Source: an uncultured bacterium (lineage in GTDB: Bacteria > Actinomycetota > Coriobacteriia > Coriobacteriales > Coriobacteriaceae). From it: a stretch of DNA of 25,288 nt. The notes beneath the pieces are model-generated. The model was not told the DNA's origin. It made no database searches and saw only the letters and a program-made list of their open reading frames with translations. The translations under genes were made by a program, and so were the position numbers. The stretch's first letter is position 1. Every line of letters begins with the position of its first letter. The stretch is taken from the NCBI GenBank assembly GCA_905214615.1, contig CAJMMX010000033.1, forward strand, positions 1 through 25,288, read 5' to 3'. Positions 21,278 to 25,288 of the stretch are shown piece by piece.

Positions 21278-22444
21278 TTAGGCGGCGATGTACTTGCCGT
21301 CCTGGATCACATAGGCCGTAGCGGGCTTTTCGACCTGGCCCTCGTCATTCCACGTCAGCTCGCCCGTCAGGCCCTCGATCTTGATCTTGCGCATGGCGCG
21401 GGCAAGGTCGCCGGCAATGTCGGCGCCGTCGGCCGTAATATCGATGTCTGCCTTATCGATAGCCTCGACAATCGCATGGACGCAGTCATAGGCATCGGCG
21501 GCAAACTGGTTGGGCGTCTCGTCGTAGGCGTCCTTATATGCCTTGACGAAGTCGGCGTTCTTCTCATCGTCGGCAGAGAACGGGGTCATGAGCAGCACAC
21601 CCTCGGCAAGGGAGGTGTCGAAGCCCTCAACGGAGAGCAGGCCGTCCATGCCGTCGGTACCCATGAGGGTCATGTCGTATCCCATGTCCTTGGCGTTCTT
21701 GAGCAAAACGGACGCCGGCGTGTAGTAGATCGGCGCAAAGATGAGCGTGGCGCCGGCCTCCTTGGCCTTGGTGAGCTGGTTGGTAAAGCTCGTGGAGGAG
21801 TCGTCCTTAAAGGTCTCGGTATCGACGATGTCGAGCTTGGATGCCTTGGCCTGCTCGGCAAAGGCATCGGCAACACCCGAGCTGTACGTATCGCCGGAGT
21901 TGTAGAACAGGGCGATCTTGGCGTCTGCATACTTCTCGGCCAAAAACTTGGCAGCACTCGCGCCCATGGTGGGGTCGGTAAAGCAAACCTGGAAAACCGT
22001 GGTCTTGTCCTTGGTGACGTCGAGGGACGAAGCAGAGGGCGTGACCATGAGCATATCGTCGGCGATCTCGCCCGAGACAGCGACGGCGGCACCAGTCGTG
22101 ACGGGGCCGACGAGCGCCTGCATGCCCCAGTCGCACAGGGTATTGAAGGCGTTGATAGCCTTCTCGCCGTCGGCGACGTCATCCTCGGACTTAAGCGAGA
22201 GTTTGAGGTCCTTGGTCGAGAAATCCTTGGCGGCAAGCTTGGCACCCTTCTCGGCCGAAACGCCATAGGTTGCCGCGGCGCCGGTCAGAGGGCCGATGAC
22301 ACCGATCTTGAAGGTCTTGCCGTCATCGGCGGTGCCGCCGTCCGAGCCACCCGACGAGCAACCAGCGAGTGCGGCGGTGCTGCCGAGCGCCGCAGCGCCG
22401 GCGAGAAAGTTCCTACGGCTGAGCGTGCTGTTGATGTTGAACAT
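21278..22444 (-). CDS. livK: Branched-chain amino-acid ABC substrate-binding lipoprotein (copy 2)
   Basis: A 388-residue paralogue of copy 1, 271 bp upstream of it on the same strand. The signal peptide has a clean Tat-type motif, SRRNFLAGAAALG, and the lipobox LAGC, so a folded lipoprotein exported by Tat is possible. The linker is Gly/Ser/Asp-rich, and the core begins FKIGVIGPLTGAAATYG. Long segments are nearly identical to copy 1 (KNAKDMGYD, EGFDTSLAEG, FSADDEKNADFV), whereas the N-terminal linker and C-terminal 60 residues diverge. Two binding proteins for one permease would broaden the ligand range. The ATG is preceded by AAAGGGGGA. A T-rich stretch after the stop (about 21240-21265) is at most a weak terminator. 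Confidence 0.94.
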   Translation of the reverse strand: MFNINSTLSRRNFLAGAAALGSTAALAGCSSGGSDGGTADDGKTFKIGVIGPLTGAAATYGVSAEKGAKLAAKDFSTKDLKLSLKSEDDVADGEKAINAFNTLCDWGMQALVGPVTTGAAVAVSGEIADDMLMVTPSASSLDVTKDKTTVFQVCFTDPTMGASAAKFLAEKYADAKIALFYNSGDTYSSGVADAFAEQAKASKLDIVDTETFKDDSSTSFTNQLTKAKEAGATLIFAPIYYTPASVLLKNAKDMGYDMTLMGTDGMDGLLSVEGFDTSLAEGVLLMTPFSADDEKNADFVKAYKDAYDETPNQFAADAYDCVHAIVEAIDKADIDITADGADIAGDLARAMRKIKIEGLTGELTWNDEGQVEKPATAYVIQDGKYIAA

Positions 22445-22508
22445 GGTGTCCCCCTTTTTCGCTGGCCACGGTGCGGCCGTCTTGCGGTACAGGGCAAACC
22501 TTATGGCG

Positions 22509-22539
22509 CAAACGTTGACAGTTTGTTACGGAAGTCCGT
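22509..22539. promoter_or_regulatory. Tandem dyads in the livK2 / hom divergent region
   Basis: CAAAC-gttgaca-GTTTG (22509-22525) and ACGGA-ag-TCCGT (22528-22539) lie side by side about 65-95 bp before livK2 and 160 bp before hom. TTGACA on the plus strand falls inside the first dyad but lacks a -10 partner. A likely hom -10 is TAGAATG near 22636 without a good -35. The regulator is unknown. Confidence 0.3.
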
Positions 22540-22695
22540 TTGTAGCGAGCGTGTTTCCAATGTTTCCGCAGCGTTTCGGGGGTGCCGTTTTGTGCGGCTC
22601 CTGTTGCCTGGCGAGCACGCGCCCCCGGTTCACGCTAGAATGCACTCAACCTTTAAGCGGTTAATCCATCCATAAGATGCACGAAGGAGCTATCT

Positions 22696-24039
22696 ATGAG
22701 CGAATCCCTGCGCACCGTGAACGTCGGTCTGATCGGTCTGGGAACCGTCGGCGGCGGCGTGGCCCGTCTGATCAAGAGCCACCACGATGAGTACCTGGCA
22801 GCCTACGGCATCGACCTTAAGCTGACCCGCGCCTGCGCGCTTGCCTGGGAGCAGGCCGAGGCAGCCGGTATTGAGCGCGAGGCCTTTACGAGTGACTGGC
22901 ATGACGTCGTCACCGACCCAGCCGTCGATATCGTCGTCGAACTCATCGGCGGCGAGCACCCCGCGACCGAGATCTTCACCACCGCCTTTGAGCACGGCAA
23001 GCACGTCGTCTCTGCCAACAAGGCCCTGCTGGGCCGCCATGTCGAGACGCTTGCCGAGAAGGCGCGTGCGTGCGGCGTGCAGATTAAGTGCGAGGCCAGC
23101 TGCGGTGGCGGCATCCCCATTGTCAGCACACTCGAGCACGACCTGGTGGGTAACAAGATCCTGACCATCGCCGGCATTCTCAACGGTACCACCAACTATA
23201 TCCTGTCGCGCATGGACGCCGAGGGCGCCGATTACGCCGACGTGCTTGCCGACGCGCAGGCCAAGGGCTATGCCGAGGCCGACCCGTCCGCCGACGTCGA
23301 CGGCTTCGACGCCGCCAGCAAGACGGCGATCCTCGCCTCCATCGGCTTTGGCACCCGCGTTACCACCGACGATGTGTACCAGCAGGGTATCCGTACCATC
23401 GGCGCCGAGGACATCGCCCAGGCCCGCGAGCTCGGCTACACCATTAAGCTGCTGGGCATCGCACGCAACACCGACGCCGGCGTCGACGTCCGCGTGCATC
23501 CCACGCTCATCCCGGCAGACCATATGCTCGCCAAGGTCAACGGCGCCATGAACGCTGTCTACGTGGTAGGCGACGCCGTGGGCGAAACCATGTTCTACGG
23601 TGCCGGCGCAGGCTCCTTCCCCACCGCGAGTGCCGTCGTGGGCGATATCCTGTCGCTCTCCGAGCAGATCAGTCGCGGCGTGGCTCCGCTGCCCGAGATT
23701 GAGCCCTATGGTCACAACCTCGCCTTTAAGCCCATGGACGAGCTCCAGACCAAGTACTATGTGCGCCTGAAGGTCGCCGACCGCGTGGGCGCCCTGTCCG
23801 AGACGGTCGACATCTTTGCCAAGCACAACATCTCGATCTCGCTCATCAACCAGGTCGAGGACGGCAAGTCGGGCGTCAGCGATGCCTGCTCGGTCATCTT
23901 CCTGACGCACCGCGCGCTCGAGAAGGACGTCCAGGCTGCCGCCGCCGAGCTTGCCAGCGTCGACTGCGTGGCCGAGGTCGCCAACGTCCTGCGCATCGAG
24001 GACGTCGAGGCTTGGACCGAAGGCGTCATGGCCAACTAG
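22696..24039 (+). CDS. hom: Homoserine dehydrogenase
   Basis: A 447-residue NAD(P)-dependent enzyme that reduces aspartate semialdehyde to homoserine, the branch point to threonine and methionine. Rossmann motif GLIGLGTVGGGV (11-22), the SANKALLG segment, GGGIPIV, and the catalytic-domain ILNGTTNYIL and DVDGFDAASK are standard. A C-terminal ACT domain (about 365-440, starting YYVRLKVADRVGALS) suggests feedback control by threonine. Length fits monofunctional Gram-positive Hom. The ATG has GGAG six bases before it. It is followed by a strong terminator, so it is transcribed alone. Confidence 0.97.
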   Translation: MSESLRTVNVGLIGLGTVGGGVARLIKSHHDEYLAAYGIDLKLTRACALAWEQAEAAGIEREAFTSDWHDVVTDPAVDIVVELIGGEHPATEIFTTAFEHGKHVVSANKALLGRHVETLAEKARACGVQIKCEASCGGGIPIVSTLEHDLVGNKILTIAGILNGTTNYILSRMDAEGADYADVLADAQAKGYAEADPSADVDGFDAASKTAILASIGFGTRVTTDDVYQQGIRTIGAEDIAQARELGYTIKLLGIARNTDAGVDVRVHPTLIPADHMLAKVNGAMNAVYVVGDAVGETMFYGAGAGSFPTASAVVGDILSLSEQISRGVAPLPEIEPYGHNLAFKPMDELQTKYYVRLKVADRVGALSETVDIFAKHNISISLINQVEDGKSGVSDACSVIFLTHRALEKDVQAAAAELASVDCVAEVANVLRIEDVEAWTEGVMAN

Positions 24040-24070
24040 TCCAGTCCTTGGCACACAACATAGCACCTGA

Positions 24071-24108
24071 GGGGCTCCCGTCCGTTTGGATGGGAGCCCC
24101 TTTGTTTG
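24071..24108 (+). terminator. Rho-independent terminator of hom
   Basis: GGGGCTCCCGTCC, loop GTTT, GGATGGGAGCCCC (13 pairs with one G-U), then TTTGTTTG. It begins 31 bp after the hom stop. Confidence 0.93.
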
Positions 24109-24259
24109 AAACCGCCCATTGCGTTCATCAAGCAAAAGTTTGAACAACTTGGCCATTCGCTGACAACCGAGGGTGCCGTTTACCGATATGCGAACGAAGT
24201 TGATTTTGCGCGCCGTTATGCTGTGCTGCGTATGTCCACCCCCGAAGAATGGAGGCACC

Positions 24260-25009
24260 ATGTTGCTCGAGGGTAAGAAAGCAATCATCACCGGAGGCAC
24301 GCGCGGTATCGGCTATGCCATCGCCTGCCGTTTTATCGAGGAAGGCGCCGCCGTCACCGTCTTTGGTTCGCGTCAGGAAACCGCCGACGCGGCCGTTGAG
24401 AAGCTCGCCGCCGCCTATCCCGAGGCAAAGATCTGGGGGCGTTCGTGCAACCTCACCTCACTCGAGGCCGTAACCGAGGCCTTTACGCAGGCCGCAGCCG
24501 ACATGGGCGGTCTCGACACGGTCGTCAACAATGCCGGTATCTCCCAGCGCTCGCCCCTTTTGGACTACACGGCCGAGGAGTTCGCCAAGGTCATGGACCT
24601 CAACGTCGTCGCCGTCTTTAATGGTCACCAGGCCGCTGCCAAGATCATGACCGAAGCCGGCCACGGTGGCACCATCACCACCACGAGCTCGATGGTCGCT
24701 AAGTACGGTCAGCCCTCCGGCGTTGGCTATCCCACGTCCAAGTTCGCCGTCAACGGCATGGTCCAGTCGCTCTCACGCGAGCTCGCCCCCGTGGGCATTC
24801 GCGTCAATGCCGTCGCCCCCGGCGTAACCAGGACCGACATGGTCGCCAACCTGCCCGAAGAAGTCATCAAGCCCATCATCGCTACCATCCCGCTCGGCCG
24901 CATGGGCGAGCCCGAGGATATCGCCAACGCCTTTGTCTTCTTGGCAAGCGACATGTCCTCCTATGTCACGGGCGCCATCCTCCCCGTCGACGGAGCCGCC
25001 CGCTCCTAA
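24260..25009 (+). CDS. Short-chain dehydrogenase/reductase, BaiA-like
   Basis: A 249-residue classical SDR. The cofactor motif TGGTRGIG (11-18), NNAG (90-93), N115, and catalytic S144, Y157 and K161 (GYPTSK) are complete. From memory it resembles Clostridium scindens BaiA, the bile-acid 3-alpha-hydroxysteroid dehydrogenase, more than FabG: shared features are ITGGTRGIG, YPE after the second helix, LTS, VFNG, SGVGYPxSK, APGVxxTDM and EPExIANxxxFLASD, plus a VDGA ending. BaiA prefers NAD because of an acidic residue after strand 2; here that spot is FGSRQE (35-40), with Ser-Arg, so NADP(H) is predicted. The frame opens at 24173, but GGAGG just before the ATG at 24260 sets the start. The substrate is unproven; other sugar or steroid alcohols are possible. 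Confidence 0.88.
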   Translation: MLLEGKKAIITGGTRGIGYAIACRFIEEGAAVTVFGSRQETADAAVEKLAAAYPEAKIWGRSCNLTSLEAVTEAFTQAAADMGGLDTVVNNAGISQRSPLLDYTAEEFAKVMDLNVVAVFNGHQAAAKIMTEAGHGGTITTTSSMVAKYGQPSGVGYPTSKFAVNGMVQSLSRELAPVGIRVNAVAPGVTRTDMVANLPEEVIKPIIATIPLGRMGEPEDIANAFVFLASDMSSYVTGAILPVDGAARS

Positions 25010-25051
25010 GGAGCCACAAGCTTTGGCTTCAAGCTTCAACATAGCTCAACC

Positions 25052-25098
25052 AAAAAGGCGCGCCGTCTGAATCAACTGCAGACAGCGCGCCTTCTCCT
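25052..25098. terminator. Bidirectional terminator
   Basis: GGCGCGC-c-GTCTG (25057-25069) pairs with CAGAC-a-GCGCGCC (25079-25091). On the plus strand it ends the SDR gene with TTCTCC; on the minus strand it is followed by TTTTTGG (25051-25056), a better T-tract, so it should also end a leftward transcript coming from beyond the window. Confidence 0.85.
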
Positions 25099-25107
25099 GT
25101 TATGAAA

Positions 25108-25279
25108 GGGAAACTATGTCCCAGTATTTCGGATCAGAACGGGGCACGGTTTCCCCCAGGACCTCCTTGCGGAAGCTGCATCCCACTCTGAGCGCCCATT
25201 CCGGGACACAGCTTCCCAACGGCCCCCGTTTCGGAAACCACATCCCGTTCCGAGCCTTCAAAGCGGGACGCGGCTTCCC
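25108..25279. repeat. Three tandem ~62-bp hairpin repeats, running off the window
   Basis: Six 14-15 bp blocks alternate in orientation with starts at 25108, 25142, 25171, 25203, 25233 and 25265, spaced about 31 bp. The forward consensus is GGGAARCYRYRTCCC; the reverse blocks read GGGRCRCRGYTTCCC. Each forward block pairs with the next reverse block across an 18-19 nt loop, giving three hairpins (25108-25156, 25171-25217, 25233-25279). Most A-C mismatches in hairpins 2 and 3 become G-U pairs on the minus strand, favouring leftward transcription. There is no gene in 25010-25288. Not a CRISPR: orientations alternate and loops are partly conserved. Confidence 0.7.
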
Positions 25280-25288
25280 CGAGAAAGT

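Noticed and set aside
22690..24300. A 536-codon minus-strand open frame
   Set aside because: Antisense to homoserine dehydrogenase, with no domain; the hom frame has full family motifs and a good Shine-Dalgarno.
25108..25279. CRISPR array
   Set aside because: Blocks are only 15 bp, alternate in orientation and differ between copies, and the intervening 14-19 nt are too short and partly conserved.

Overview
The window looks like a chromosomal segment of a high-GC (roughly 60%) Coriobacteriia gut actinobacterium, most likely Collinsella or a close relative. This is inferred from protein style, codon bias, a very long RecJ, and the mix of translation, stringent-response and branched-chain amino-acid genes. 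No taxonomic marker gene is complete in the window, so the genus is an inference.

Layout. (1) 1-350: probably the leader of a leftward rRNA operon that starts beyond the left edge. (2) 351-1790, minus strand: infC-rpmI-rplT with terminator, leader attenuator and promoter; infC probably initiates at AUA. (3) 1810-2125: tRNA-Leu(CAA) with its terminator, and a second copy of the tRNA tail plus terminator 115 bp further downstream. (4) 2165-3634: cytosolic transglutaminase-like protein. (5) 3741-4769: class II fructose-bisphosphate aldolase, followed by an unexplained stem-rich element. (6) 4915-11460, minus strand: a RecJ exonuclease fused to a RecQ-like helicase, a bifunctional (p)ppGpp synthetase/hydrolase and a metallo-beta-lactamase-fold hydrolase, probably one operon. 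(7) 11623-12621: BASS-family transporter. (8) 12652-14188, minus strand: CutC-like protein tightly coupled to a DUF4931 (GalT/HIT-like) protein. (9) 14215-16140: accessory stretch with a REP-like hairpin cluster, a PadR-DUF1700 operon whose third gene is cut short, and decayed fragments of a ParB-like gene and an IS110-type transposase. (10) 16145-22444, minus strand: a complete branched-chain amino-acid type ABC importer (two paralogous binding lipoproteins, LivH, LivM, LivG, LivF) with hairpins between binding protein and permease. (11) 22696-25009, plus strand: homoserine dehydrogenase and a short-chain dehydrogenase resembling the bile-acid enzyme BaiA. (12) 25052-25288: bidirectional terminator, then a gene-free array of three tandem ~62-bp hairpin repeats running off the window.

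How the genes fit together. Translation initiation and ribosome assembly (infC operon), amino-acid starvation signalling (Rel), branched-chain amino-acid uptake (Liv) and threonine/methionine precursor synthesis (hom) are all nutrient-status functions, but they are separate transcription units. The best candidates for undescribed biology are the right-edge hairpin array, the structured element after the aldolase gene, the RecJ-helicase fusion, and the PadR operon broken by mobile-element debris. No complete defence system, prophage or CRISPR array is present.
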